A stretch of DNA of 42,014 nt, taken from assembly GCA_902513935.1 (NCBI GenBank), contig CABXOR010000008.1:1-42014 (forward strand), given 5' to 3'. The translations under genes and the position numbers were made by a program. Shown one piece after another: positions 24,363-33,395 of this stretch. Below the pieces are notes generated by a model that saw only the letters and a program-made list of their open reading frames with translations, was not told where the DNA came from and searched no databases. The stretch's first letter is position 1. Each line of letters begins with the position of its first letter. This DNA is from an uncultured SAR324 cluster bacterium. GTDB lineage: Bacteria; SAR324; NAC60-12.

Positions 24363-25460
24363 ATGAGTGATAAAACTGTTAGAGTTTTATTCACAGGGGG
24401 AGGTTCTGGTGGTCCAACAATACCCCTGCTGGCTTTGGCACAGGAAATTCGAGTACTAAAAAAGAATTCCGAATTTCTTTTCTTAGGCAGTAAATTTGGT
24501 CCGGAAAGAAAAATGGTAGAGCAAGCTGAGATACCGTTTTCCACCATTCCTTCCGGGAAACTCAGGCGTTATTTGAACTGGAAAAATTTTATCGATCCTT
24601 TGTATATTCTCGGAGGTGGAATAACAGGTTTGATTTATTTGCTCCGTTTCCGCCCACAGGTTATTGTTTCTGCTGGAAGTTTTGTTAGTGTACCGGTAGC
24701 TTATGCCGCCTGGCTTTTAAGGATCCCTCATGTGATTATGCAAATGGATTTGCGCTCCGGACTGGCTAACCGCTTGATGGCTCCAGTCAGCAGTGCGCTT
24801 GTATTCTATTTTGATAGTACAGCCAGTCAGTTTCCTTCCATATCTTTGAAACGAAAAATAGGCTCGGTTGTACGTCAGGAAATATACTCTGCCAGTGCAA
24901 AACGTGCAAATGAACGTTTTGGTCTACATCCGGAACGCCCGCTTATACTTATCACAGGAGGCGGTCAGGGAGCAGTTGGTTTGAATCAAGCCATCTTTCC
25001 CTTGATAAAACATTGGCTTGTTGATTTTCAAGTTGTACACCTCACTGGAACAAAATGGAAGAATTCTTTGGAACAAGAATCTTCCGCTTTTTCTCATCCG
25101 GATTACCACCAGATAGAAACTATCCATGAAGGTATGGGCGACTTGCTTTCCAGGAGTGAAATAGTGTTTACACGTGCAGGAATGGGGATTCTAGGTGAAC
25201 TTGCTGTTTTACAAAAAGATACTGTTCTCATTCCACTTCCAAGGACACATCAGGAAGATAATGCTTTGATTATCAAAAAATACAAGGCTGCAGAAATAGT
25301 TTCCCAGGTAGATTTAGCCTCCACTGGCCTAGAATGGTGGAATAGTTTTTTGGAAAAACGTGTTCCGGGAGAAATGGGGAAAAGGCTTCATGAAATTCTG
25401 CAGGATGGTGGGACAAATGATTTTGCACAGTTGGTTTTTGAGATAACTGATGAAAGGTGA
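24363..25460 (+). CDS. murG: MurG-family glycosyltransferase, variant active site
   Basis: A 365-residue GT-B glycosyltransferase. MurG transfers GlcNAc from UDP-GlcNAc to lipid I to make lipid II on the cytoplasmic membrane face. Family features: N-terminal glycine loop LFTGGGSGGPTIPLLALA (residues 9-26), the IVSAGSFVSVPVAYAAWLL segment, LANRLMAPVSSALVF, the second-domain loop LITGGGQGAVGLNQ, and the donor-binding RAGMGILGELAVLQK with HQEDNALIIKK. Differences: the usual GGTGGH has Pro for His, and the HEQN stretch reads IMQMD. It may be a MurG paralogue with another acceptor, or simply divergent. Its TGA lies 3 bp before a tiny gene. Confidence 0.78.
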   Translation: MSDKTVRVLFTGGGSGGPTIPLLALAQEIRVLKKNSEFLFLGSKFGPERKMVEQAEIPFSTIPSGKLRRYLNWKNFIDPLYILGGGITGLIYLLRFRPQVIVSAGSFVSVPVAYAAWLLRIPHVIMQMDLRSGLANRLMAPVSSALVFYFDSTASQFPSISLKRKIGSVVRQEIYSASAKRANERFGLHPERPLILITGGGQGAVGLNQAIFPLIKHWLVDFQVVHLTGTKWKNSLEQESSAFSHPDYHQIETIHEGMGDLLSRSEIVFTRAGMGILGELAVLQKDTVLIPLPRTHQEDNALIIKKYKAAEIVSQVDLASTGLEWWNSFLEKRVPGEMGKRLHEILQDGGTNDFAQLVFEITDER

Positions 25461-25462
25461 AA

Positions 25463-25651
25463 ATGTTTCTAAAATCAAAATGTTGCAAATTTTTCAATGC
25501 TCTAGTTTTGCAAGTACGACATAGTAAAGGTTTGTACATAGTAATCCTTTTATTATTCTTTGGTACCACATCATGCGCACTTGGAAGCGGGAAGTTTTAC
25601 GAGTGGTGCAAAAAAAGAGAGTTCCCGGCCATTTGTAAAAAATATTTTTAG
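25463..25651 (+). CDS. Small possible lipoprotein, 62 residues
   Basis: ATG 25463 lies two bases after the murG-like stop, within GGTGAAAATG, which gives a ribosome site. The product has a basic N-terminus with paired Cys (KSKCCKFFN), one hydrophobic helix (LYIVILLLFFGTTS) followed by Cys in a lipobox-like setting, and a short Cys-containing tail (FYEWCKKREFPAICKKYF). No family is recognised. The tight spacing and the exported-lipoprotein look support a real gene, but the length leaves doubt. Confidence 0.5.
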   Translation: MFLKSKCCKFFNALVLQVRHSKGLYIVILLLFFGTTSCALGSGKFYEWCKKREFPAICKKYF

Positions 25652-25672
25652 TCAATTATATTTGTGTCTTTG

Positions 25673-26368
25673 ATGAAAATTGGAATCCTTTGCGCCATCC
25701 CCAAAGAAATACATTTTTTTAAATTGATTCCAAATTCTGGACAGCGGGTTGGTGGTAGAACTTTTTTCAAAAGCAAACATTCTTTCCATGAGCTGATTAT
25801 AGTTGAATGTGGGATAGGGAAAGTCAATTCAGCGATGGTTTCCACGATTCTAATTCAGGAATTTAAGTGTGAAATTCTTATTTTTTCCGGAATCGCGGGA
25901 GGTATTGATCCGGATATAGAAATTGGCGAAGTTTTGATTGGTGAGTTTTTGGTTCAGTATGATTACGGTGCACTGAAAGACGGGAATATCCGAGTTTACC
26001 GAGCAGGGGAAATACCGATGGGGCTGCAGAAAAATAAAGCAGAATTTGTTCTAGATCCGGTGATAAAGGGAAAAATCAATACCTCACTTCCAGATGTCCG
26101 GATGGGTACTATCCTGACCGGAGATGTTTTTCTTCAGTGTCAAGAAACTAGGAAAGAGTTGTATGAAAAATTTGGTGCGCAGGCCATTGAAATGGAAGGA
26201 GGAGCAATTGCTCAGGTTGCAGAACATTTTGGAATACCTGCAATCGTGGTCCGTTGTCTCAGTGATTTAGCTGGAGAAAATGGACACAAACTTTCCTCTA
26301 CATCCATAAAAAAAGCCGTAAAGAATTCATTCGAAACTGTACAGTCCATTTTGAATGTTTTACTCTAA
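25673..26368 (+). CDS. mtnN: 5'-methylthioadenosine/S-adenosylhomocysteine nucleosidase
   Basis: Removes adenine from methylthioadenosine and S-adenosylhomocysteine, recycling products of SAM use. About 231 residues from ATG 25673 (an upstream GTG is less likely). Family features: MKIGILCAIPKE with the catalytic-region Glu, VECGIGKVNSAMVST, ILIFSGIAGGIDPDIEIG, MGTILTGDVFLQ, IEMEGGAIAQVAEHFGIPAI and the catalytic Asp in VVRCLSDLAGE. All key positions are kept. It is 21 bp after the small lipoprotein-like gene and convergent with a minus-strand gene only 10 bp away. Confidence 0.94.
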   Translation: MKIGILCAIPKEIHFFKLIPNSGQRVGGRTFFKSKHSFHELIIVECGIGKVNSAMVSTILIQEFKCEILIFSGIAGGIDPDIEIGEVLIGEFLVQYDYGALKDGNIRVYRAGEIPMGLQKNKAEFVLDPVIKGKINTSLPDVRMGTILTGDVFLQCQETRKELYEKFGAQAIEMEGGAIAQVAEHFGIPAIVVRCLSDLAGENGHKLSSTSIKKAVKNSFETVQSILNVLL

Positions 26369-26378
26369 TTGCCGATCT

Positions 26379-26786
26379 TCAATAATAGCAGCGCAGTTCA
26401 AAATAGGGTGAACCTGCGCCTAATTCCGGATTGATCCGAAATCCATCTTTTGCAACTGGATAAAGCTCTTTGACCCTGTAGTATTTGCGGTTAAGGTGAT
26501 TGTCTCTGCAAACAACGCTGACGGATTGCCTTTTGTCTTCAAAAACACAGACCAAAGTTTTTCCTTCCAGCAGCAACTCAGATTCTATTCGAGTCCAAAA
26601 ACTTGCTATCCTGCACTCAGCCAAATTGGTTGCAGATTTGATTTTTCCTTCTGAATCAACAGGGATAGTGTGGCTCTCAGTTCCGTAACCATTTTCGGAA
26701 ACCAGAATCTCCCATTTAAAATAGTCTGCAAATAATTCCGTAGAGAGGATGAGTGAAATTAATAAAATAAACAACCATTTAAGCAT
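26379..26786 (-). CDS. Small exported protein, unknown
   Basis: About 135 residues from ATG 26786; the frame is open a further 45 bases upstream but the internal ATG sits directly ahead of a signal peptide (MLKWLFILLISLILSTELFA). The mature part is beta-rich with four cysteines (LAECRIASFW, TLVCVFEDK, VSVVCRDN, FELRCYY), probably two disulfides, so periplasmic or secreted. No family is recognised. It lies 111 bp downstream of argS on the same strand and converges with mtnN. Confidence 0.65.
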   Translation of the reverse strand: MLKWLFILLISLILSTELFADYFKWEILVSENGYGTESHTIPVDSEGKIKSATNLAECRIASFWTRIESELLLEGKTLVCVFEDKRQSVSVVCRDNHLNRKYYRVKELYPVAKDGFRINPELGAGSPYFELRCYY

Positions 26787-26897
26787 AAATGATCTTATTG
26801 TAGAATCTTGTTCCAGTACCATAAAAGACATACAAAATAGTTCTCTCGAATGGTTCTGGAATTCTAAAGTCTTAGTCCAAAAATATTTCCAATCTTA

Positions 26898-28652
26898 TCA
26901 CATCCGTTCTGGTGGTGAGATTCCAATGAGGTGAAGACCCTGCAGGAGAGTGTCAGCAACACAGTGAAATAAAAGTAATCTGGCAGCTTGCAGCATTTCA
27001 GTTTCAGCATGCTTTACTGAACATGTGTTGTAGGCACGGCTGAAATCTTTGGAAAACTCATAGAGCATCCGGGCAAGTAAGGAAGGACGGTATTGCTCAC
27101 CGGATTTAAATACAGTGCGATTGAAATCCAGCATCTGTCGTAAAAGCTTTTTTTCATTGGGATGTGCTAATAGTGAAAAGTCCACATCAGCGACCACTTC
27201 ACACGAAATTTGCCGACAAATGCTCCTGATTCGTACGTAGGCATATACCAGATAGGTGCCGGTATCTCCTTCAGAAACCAGCCAGTCGTCCATTGAAAAC
27301 ACAATCTGCTTATTTGAGTCTTGATTTAGCATACCGTATTTAATGGCTGCCACTGCAATTTTTTGAGCCGTTTCTTCAAGTTCTTTATTACTCCATTCCT
27401 GCCGATGTTCTCCCAGATGATTGGATTGGATACTTTCAATGATTCCTTTACGCAACTGCGAAAACAGAATCACATTCCCTGCACGAGAACTCATTTTTCC
27501 TTCTGGAAGCATCACAAGTGCATACGGCAAATGGAAACACTTGTCGACTTGCTCATAGCCCATTCTTTTGAGGGTGGCAAAAACTTGTTTAAAATGCAGC
27601 GTCTGTTCAGCCCCAACCACATAAATTGAGCGCTTCACTCCAAACTGGTCAAATTTGTGTTGTGCAAGTGCAAGATCTTTAGTGGAATAGAGGGTGTTCC
27701 CATCTGATTTAAGGAGCATAAAAAATCCAAGTTCTTCCTCCTCAAGATCAATCCCAATTGCACCTTCTGAATACTGAAAAATCCCTTTTTTTTCTCCTTC
27801 AATTACAATTTGCCTGCCTTCTTCATCAACCTCGGACTCATAGAAAATATGGTCAAAACTTACATCCAGCCACTCATATATTTCTTGAAAATCCAACAAA
27901 GACCATTCCCGCGTATTTTCCCATTCTTGAATGAATTGCTCGTCTTTTGCTTCCAGTTTTTGCTGAATTTGACTGATTTCTTTCTGAAACTTAATTTTCT
28001 CTTGACCTTCTGCTTCATCCAGTTTTTTTACAGCATGCGTGTAAAGTTCGCCTAACCACTCTCCACGAAATTTTTCCGGAGGAGTTTCAGAGTTGTAATT
28101 ACTATAAAACCACAAACATTTTGCGATATGTGCTCCAACGTCACCAATGTAGTTTGCTCCGACTACTTCATAGCCGTTGTAACAAAAGATACGGCACAAA
28201 CTATCCCCAAGCGCCACATTACGCATATGACCAACATGAAAACCTTTGTGTGTATTTGGTTGAGAAAATTCAATCATCACCCGTTCACGGGAAATGTTGG
28301 AGGGCTCTGTGAAATACTTTCCACAGAAAACATCAGGTAAGACTACTTCAGCCATTACAGCAGCAGAAACAGTAAAATTCAGATAGGAGTCTTTTGCTTG
28401 GATTGAAATTAAAGGGGTTTCCGATGAGATATACGATTGAAGTTGCTCTGCCAGTTCCACAGCAATTTGAAAGGGGGGGCGTCGCAAACTTTTAGCAAAG
28501 CTAAAGCAGGGGAGTGCATAATCTCCTATATCAGGATTGGGTGGTTTCTCAACTAATTCGTTGAATGATGATGCATCCCAAGTTCTTGAATCATCAATGT
28601 TGTTTAGAACCTTTGCGGTCCAATCACAGATCGTTTGTTCAAATATATTCAT
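26898..28652 (-). CDS. argS: Arginyl-tRNA synthetase
   Basis: Class I synthetase that charges tRNA-Arg, 584 residues, a normal length. Domain order: N-terminal additional domain 1 (about 1-110), the Rossmann catalytic core with IEFSQPNTHKGFHVGHMRN (HIGH-type motif HVGH at about 138-141) and NYIGDVGAHIAKCLW, then LPYALVMLPEGKMSSRAGN (KMSKS-type motif as KMSS), and the alpha-helical anticodon-binding domain (YVRIRSICRQ, RMLYEFSKDFSRAYN) ending HLIGISPPERM. It starts at ATG 28652, 100 bp behind infA on the same strand. Confidence 0.97.
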   Translation of the reverse strand: MNIFEQTICDWTAKVLNNIDDSRTWDASSFNELVEKPPNPDIGDYALPCFSFAKSLRRPPFQIAVELAEQLQSYISSETPLISIQAKDSYLNFTVSAAVMAEVVLPDVFCGKYFTEPSNISRERVMIEFSQPNTHKGFHVGHMRNVALGDSLCRIFCYNGYEVVGANYIGDVGAHIAKCLWFYSNYNSETPPEKFRGEWLGELYTHAVKKLDEAEGQEKIKFQKEISQIQQKLEAKDEQFIQEWENTREWSLLDFQEIYEWLDVSFDHIFYESEVDEEGRQIVIEGEKKGIFQYSEGAIGIDLEEEELGFFMLLKSDGNTLYSTKDLALAQHKFDQFGVKRSIYVVGAEQTLHFKQVFATLKRMGYEQVDKCFHLPYALVMLPEGKMSSRAGNVILFSQLRKGIIESIQSNHLGEHRQEWSNKELEETAQKIAVAAIKYGMLNQDSNKQIVFSMDDWLVSEGDTGTYLVYAYVRIRSICRQISCEVVADVDFSLLAHPNEKKLLRQMLDFNRTVFKSGEQYRPSLLARMLYEFSKDFSRAYNTCSVKHAETEMLQAARLLLFHCVADTLLQGLHLIGISPPERM

Positions 28653-28752
28653 CCAAGATCAATCGTTAAATCTTGGGGAAACCAGTTTTCCATAGTACCC
28701 AACAAACCTGCTTTCCATCATTATTAATGAAACTTTAAAGATAAAATTTCTT

Positions 28753-28974
28753 TCAAACCTCAACTTTTTCCCGCCGCACTATTCTTCCACGCTTCAGATC
28801 ATAGGGGGAAAGTTCTATTGTGACTGTATCTCCGGGAAGTACACGAATCTTATACATTTTCATTTTTCCCGACAAATGACCAATAACAACATGATCATTT
28901 TCAAGTTTTACCCGAAAAATGCCTTTGGAGGATTCAAGTACAATCCCCTCGACTTCTAGTTTATCTTCACTCAA
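28753..28974 (-). CDS. infA: Translation initiation factor IF-1
   Basis: A 73-residue S1/OB-fold protein that binds the ribosomal A site during initiation. The sequence is typical: [60 protein letters not shown]. The start is TTG 28974, supported by a strong Shine-Dalgarno sequence AAAGGAG ending eight bases upstream; no in-frame ATG is available at the right place. It precedes argS by 100 bp on the same strand. Confidence 0.96.
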   Translation of the reverse strand: MSEDKLEVEGIVLESSKGIFRVKLENDHVVIGHLSGKMKMYKIRVLPGDTVTIELSPYDLKRGRIVRREKVEV

Positions 28975-29248
28975 ATGCCGTTCTCCTTTACTAAAAAATT
29001 ATCTCAGTTATTTTAGTTTAATATAAATAATTAACAACTTATACTAATCAAATTCAAGGATATATCAAGTGATTTGAATAGTTCAGACTTTCTTTTTCCC
29101 TTAACCGAAAATTGATTAGCATGCATCCGGTTTTTATATCTTCTTTTTATCCGGTGAAAATCTAATTAAAATCCGTTATAATCTATGATAGTCAATAAAA
29201 AAATTTCCAAACATAAATTATTCTCACATCCGGATAGAAACGTTTAAA

Positions 29249-30568
29249 ATGGACCCATGGAAAGAACGTCGCGCTCCTTCCGGTGTTCAACGGAAAGACG
29301 ATCACCGTGAGGATTATGAGCGAGACAGAGCACGGGTAATTCATTCTTCAGCATTCCGAAGATTGCAGGCTAAAACACAAATACTCGGAGTGTTAGACGG
29401 AGATTTTCATCGTACACGTCTGACACATTCAATGGAAGTAGCTCAAATTGGACGAGGTCTTGTACTTAATTTTGTAAATCTATATCCGGGACTCAAAGAT
29501 CTGCTTCCGCGACTTGAACAGATAGAAACGGCAGGATTGGCCCATGATATGGGACATCCACCTTTTGGACACGGCGGAGAGACTGCTCTCAATTTTGCAA
29601 TGTACGACTATGGAGGATTTGAAGGCAATGGACAGACATTGCGAATCCTCACAAAACTGGAATCACACACACCCGAGTATGGATTAGATTTAACGCGCCG
29701 TAACCTTCTGGGAGTTCTAAAATATCCTGTACCCTATTCCAAACTTCGTCAAAAACAACTGCCGAAAATTTCCAGCACTTCTAAAAATACAAATGAGCAA
29801 CAAGCTTGGCAACCTCCAAAGTGTTATCTGGATACAGAGCAGGAAGTACTTAACTGGATTTTAGAACCCCTTTCAGATTCAGACCAAAAACATTTCCGCG
29901 AGCAAACTTTACCTACTCAATCAAAACATGGTTTTTCGTTTCACAAAGCTCTGGATACCTCACTGTTGAATTTGGCAGATGATATTGCTTATGGAGTTCA
30001 TGATTTTGAAGATGGTATTGTTTTGCGATTGTTGACTCTCGACCACTGGCAGGAAGTCACAAAACATTTGGATCCAAAATGGGCAGAGGATAATAATCTT
30101 CTGCAAATTGAAAAAAAACTTTTCAAACATGGAGAAAACTCCGGGCACAACCGCAAACAAGCTGTTGGAGCACTGGTTCATGCACTTATTACTTCTGCAG
30201 AATTGAAACTTAATGAAGAATTTGAAGAACCCCTCCTGGGATGGAATGCAGTTCTTTCGGAAGAACCTCTGCAATTCCTCAAATCACTGAAAGAAACTGT
30301 TTCGCGTCATGTCATACAACTAAATACTGTACAAGCTGCAACATATCGGGGACGTAAGGTTGTGCTTTCCCTGTTTGAAACACTCTCATCTGAAGCTGAG
30401 ATGCTTTTACCGTCATCTTTTCAGATTTTATGGAAAGATGCAAAAAGTGTTCGGGATCAAAATAGAATAGTTTGTGACTATATTGCCGGCATGACAGATC
30501 AATACGCAAATCGCTTTTATGAACGCCTGTTTCTCCCTGGACATGGCTCCGTGTTTGACAGACTATGA
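29249..30568 (+). CDS. dgt: Deoxyguanosinetriphosphate triphosphohydrolase-like HD protein
   Basis: dGTPases cut dGTP to deoxyguanosine and triphosphate and help balance dNTP pools. 439 residues. HD-domain metal and substrate residues are visible: FRRLQAKTQILGVLDGDFHR, TRLTHSMEVAQIGRG (H60), TAGLAHDMGHPPFGHGGE (HD 99-100), and LLNLADDIAYGVHDFEDGI with the last metal Asp. Typical start WKERRAPSG close to the ATG. It is divergent from infA over 274 A/T-rich bases, in which TATAAT at 29177-29182 is a possible -10 element. ispG follows 67 bp later. Confidence 0.92.
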   Translation: MDPWKERRAPSGVQRKDDHREDYERDRARVIHSSAFRRLQAKTQILGVLDGDFHRTRLTHSMEVAQIGRGLVLNFVNLYPGLKDLLPRLEQIETAGLAHDMGHPPFGHGGETALNFAMYDYGGFEGNGQTLRILTKLESHTPEYGLDLTRRNLLGVLKYPVPYSKLRQKQLPKISSTSKNTNEQQAWQPPKCYLDTEQEVLNWILEPLSDSDQKHFREQTLPTQSKHGFSFHKALDTSLLNLADDIAYGVHDFEDGIVLRLLTLDHWQEVTKHLDPKWAEDNNLLQIEKKLFKHGENSGHNRKQAVGALVHALITSAELKLNEEFEEPLLGWNAVLSEEPLQFLKSLKETVSRHVIQLNTVQAATYRGRKVVLSLFETLSSEAEMLLPSSFQILWKDAKSVRDQNRIVCDYIAGMTDQYANRFYERLFLPGHGSVFDRL

Positions 30569-30635
30569 AACTATCTTGTTTGCAGAAATTTTTTCACACT
30601 CAATAAAAAATTAAACCCAAAAACAATAGGCTAAA

Positions 30636-31802
30636 TTGCTCTCCACTAGACGTCATACCAACACTGTTTCAATCGGTTCCATAAAGATCGGAGGTTCTGA
30701 GCCTGTTCGGATTCAGTCAATGCTGACTTCTGACACCACCAATGTTGAATCATGCATTGAAGAAATTGCGCGATTAGATGCAGTGGATTGTGAAATTATC
30801 CGCCTGACAGTCCCAAATCAAAAATCAATTGACAGTCTGCCCGCAATCCGTACTGAAATGAATAAGCGTGGAATCGAACGTCCCCTGGTAGCGGACATTC
30901 ATTTTAATCCGCAATTGGCAGTTAATGTGTGTGAATTTGTGGAAAAAGTCCGCATTAATCCAGGCAATTTTGTCGACCAGAAAAAATTTGAAGTACGCGA
31001 ATATACTGATCTGCAGTATCAGGAAGAATTAGAACGTGTTGAAGAAAAATTGCTCCCACTGATACAAAACTTGAAAAAATACGGATGCGCTCTGAGAATT
31101 GGTACAAACCATGGTTCACTCTCAGATCGACTAATGAACCGCTTTGGAGATTCGCCGGAAGGAATGGTTGAATCTGCTATGGAATTTTTACATATTCTCC
31201 GGAAGCATAATTTTGAGGATACAGTACTCTCCATGAAATCCTCTAATCCCCTGGTGATGATTGAGTCATATCGGCTACTTGTACGAGTAATGAATGATGA
31301 AAACATGCACTATCCTCTGCATTTGGGAGTTACTGAAGCAGGTAATGAACTGGATGGACGTATAAAAAGTGCAGTTGGAATCGGCACCTTGCTTTGCGAC
31401 GGTTTGGGAGACACAATCAGAGTCTCACTTACAGAACCGTCAGAAAATGAAATCCCTGTAGCCCGTTCTATTTTACAATCCACACGCTCCAGAATTTTTA
31501 ATGCAGATTTTATTTCTTGCCCATCATGCGGTCGTACGTTTTTTGACTTAGAAAGTACCACTGAACAAATAAAAGTACACACTTCACACCTCAAGGGAGT
31601 TAAAATTGCGGTCATGGGGTGCATAGTAAACGGTCCGGGTGAAATGGCAGATGCGGATTTTGGCTACGTTGGCGCTGCTCCTGGCAAAATCAATCTCTTT
31701 CACGGAAAAACATGTAAGGAACGCAACGTTCCTGCTGAACGAGCTGTGGAACGATTAATTGACCTGATCAAGGAGAAAGGGGAATGGGTTGACCCTGCTT
31801 GA
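30636..31802 (+). CDS. ispG: 4-hydroxy-3-methylbut-2-en-1-yl diphosphate synthase
   Basis: Iron-sulfur enzyme of the MEP isoprenoid pathway that converts MEcPP to HMBPP. 388 residues. Motifs: VRIQSMLTSDTTNV near the start, RPLVADIHFNPQLAV, VRINPGNF, LGVTEAGNE, and the 4Fe-4S region CPSCGRTFFDLE with MGCIVNGPGEMADADFGYVG. The start appears to be TTG 30636, because an in-frame TAG lies seven bases upstream (30627-30629) and no ATG fits; AGG six bases before it may serve the ribosome. Its stop TGA coincides with the left end of a MITE-like repeat. Confidence 0.95.
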   Translation: MLSTRRHTNTVSIGSIKIGGSEPVRIQSMLTSDTTNVESCIEEIARLDAVDCEIIRLTVPNQKSIDSLPAIRTEMNKRGIERPLVADIHFNPQLAVNVCEFVEKVRINPGNFVDQKKFEVREYTDLQYQEELERVEEKLLPLIQNLKKYGCALRIGTNHGSLSDRLMNRFGDSPEGMVESAMEFLHILRKHNFEDTVLSMKSSNPLVMIESYRLLVRVMNDENMHYPLHLGVTEAGNELDGRIKSAVGIGTLLCDGLGDTIRVSLTEPSENEIPVARSILQSTRSRIFNADFISCPSCGRTFFDLESTTEQIKVHTSHLKGVKIAVMGCIVNGPGEMADADFGYVGAAPGKINLFHGKTCKERNVPAERAVERLIDLIKEKGEWVDPA

Positions 31803-31915
31803 TGGTTTCGTAAAAATCTGAAATCAACAATATGTCATTCCGATCGTTGGGAGATATCTTAATGATATTAGTACAGTAGCGTATGAAAGATTTAGGACTT
31901 TTTACAGGTTCATCA
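31800..31915. mobile_element. MITE-like repeat with imperfect terminal inverted repeats
   Basis: The left end TGATGgtttcGTAAAAA (31800-31815) is matched inverted by the right end TTTTTACaggttCATCA (about 31899-31915). Inside is GTCATTCCGATCGTTGGGA followed by GATATCTTAATG, which resembles the dispersed GTCATTCCGAGCG...AGGAATCTT repeats found in many proteobacterial genomes. At 116 bp with no coding capacity this is a non-autonomous element. It supplies the ispG stop codon, and its fold-back may act in transcript ending. The next 218 bp (31916-32133) show only a T-run and nothing else recognisable. Confidence 0.6.
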
Positions 31916-32133
31916 TGCTTAATACAAAATTTTTTGGAGAATCCATTACTTACCCCCTGGCTTTTTTTTTAAAAATTTTGAATTTTTTAACTGATTAACA
32001 TTTTTGTGTAACCACAAAGTTCAGTGAATTAGAGGTATTTCAGCCTTTCTCAATTAACGTAAGTAAGACGTGGTATTTGTTGATGTCACAGAAGATTTAG
32101 ACTGATAGAGCAATTCCAGACGACTCTTTTCTC

Positions 32134-32700
32134 ATGTACAGTAGCCCAGATTCATTCTATTTAGAAACTGAGCGCTTGTTGCTTCGACCATGGAAATCAT
32201 CTGATTATCATAATTTTTCCCGTTTAGCAAAAAATCCCCAAATAATGCGTTTAGTCAATCAGGGAAAACCTTGGAGTGACAAACGAATTCGGAGCTTCAT
32301 TCATAAGCAGGAGGAGTTGTTTCGGAAAGAAGGTTATTGCCGCTGGGTCGTAGAGGATAAAATAAAGCGTAATTTTGTCGGATTATGTGGAGTGGGAGTG
32401 TTTGATCCTCCAGGTTTCTTAGAGATCGGCTGGTGGATTGCAAAAAGATTTTGGGGGCAAGGTTATGCAACAGAAGCCGCACGTTGTGCTTTGGAACACT
32501 CTTTCAGGAAAATCCGTATTCCACACTTAAAATCAGTTGCGAATCAGGGAAACAAGGCTTCAATTGCCGTAATGCACAAGATCGGTTTTCAACAAAAAAT
32601 GAGTGGTTTTCTAGGTGATTACCTGCGATCTCCTAAATATTTACCAATTGTTACTTATTCGTTGGACAATCCATATCTTGATTCCTCTCTCCAAAAATAG
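32134..32700 (+). CDS. GNAT acetyltransferase, RimJ/RimL type
   Basis: A 188-residue acetyl-CoA-dependent N-acetyltransferase. It opens with the family's ETERLLLRPWKSSDY, has the central strand-helix region EIGWWIAKRFWGQGYATEAA, where R-x-W-G-Q-G-Y-A is the acetyl-CoA pyrophosphate loop, then HLKSVANQGNKASIAVMHKI with the N-x-x-S-x-x-V-x-x-K-x-GF element. The substrate (protein N-terminus, antibiotic or small amine) is not determined. Its last 50 bp overlap the end of the convergent yggS gene. Confidence 0.88.
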   Translation: MYSSPDSFYLETERLLLRPWKSSDYHNFSRLAKNPQIMRLVNQGKPWSDKRIRSFIHKQEELFRKEGYCRWVVEDKIKRNFVGLCGVGVFDPPGFLEIGWWIAKRFWGQGYATEAARCALEHSFRKIRIPHLKSVANQGNKASIAVMHKIGFQQKMSGFLGDYLRSPKYLPIVTYSLDNPYLDSSLQK

Positions 32701-33370
32701 CACTTCCCACTCGAATCATAGTTGCTCCCTCCTGAATAGCCCAATGAAAATCAGCTGTCATACCCATTGAAAGTTCCGTGATTTCTGCAGAATCAAGTTC
32801 TTGCTGAAGTTTATCACGCCATACGCGGAGTTTCTCAAATATTTTTCGAGTTGGAGTCTCTCCCATATTTGGTCCAGGAATAGTCATCAGTCCACGTAAT
32901 TTAAGCCATTTCCCGGATAGTATAGTTTCTGATACTTGCAATATATCCTCCCAGTCATGAAGTCCGGATTTGGTAATTTCCTGGGAAAGATTAACTTGAA
33001 GCAGCACATTGATTTTCTTTTGTGCAAAATCACTACGGGCTTCTAATTTTTCTGCTAATTCGGTAGAATCAAGCGTATGAATCCACTGAAAATTTCCGGG
33101 ACAGAACTTTACTTTGTTTTTTTGCAAATGACCAATCAAATGCCATTCTACCAAGGGGTTTTCAGTCAGGGCCTCGATTTTTCCAAGAGCTTCTTGAACC
33201 CGGTTTTCACCGAATGATATCTGCCCGGCGGCTAGGGCCTGCAGTATCATTTCAGTAGATTTGGTTTTACTAACTGCAATCAGCCGGATGTCTCCCGGAG
33301 TACGTCCGGACTGGATTGCCGCTTGTTTTAATTGTTGCTGAACGATTGCTAAATTATCTTTGATTGACAC
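32651..33370 (-). CDS. yggS: YggS/PROSC-type pyridoxal phosphate homeostasis protein
   Basis: A 239-residue single-domain TIM barrel that binds PLP and buffers its level; no catalytic activity is established for the family. Motifs: RLIAVSKTKSTEMI with the PLP lysine (about residue 35), FGENRVQEAL, EWHLIGHLQKNKVKF, QVNLSQEITKSGL, RGLMTIPGP, and the C-terminal ELSMGMTADFHWAIQEGATM with VRVGSAIFG-type end (IRVGSAIFGER). The start is GTG 33370 with a weak AGAGAT ribosome site. It is divergent from the selenoprotein gene with only 25 bp between the start codons, and 50 bp of its 3' end overlap the GNAT gene. Confidence 0.94.
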   Translation of the reverse strand: MSIKDNLAIVQQQLKQAAIQSGRTPGDIRLIAVSKTKSTEMILQALAAGQISFGENRVQEALGKIEALTENPLVEWHLIGHLQKNKVKFCPGNFQWIHTLDSTELAEKLEARSDFAQKKINVLLQVNLSQEITKSGLHDWEDILQVSETILSGKWLKLRGLMTIPGPNMGETPTRKIFEKLRVWRDKLQQELDSAEITELSMGMTADFHWAIQEGATMIRVGSAIFGERNQDMDCPTNK

Positions 33371-33395
33371 TTTATTTTATCTCTAAAAATTTTTG

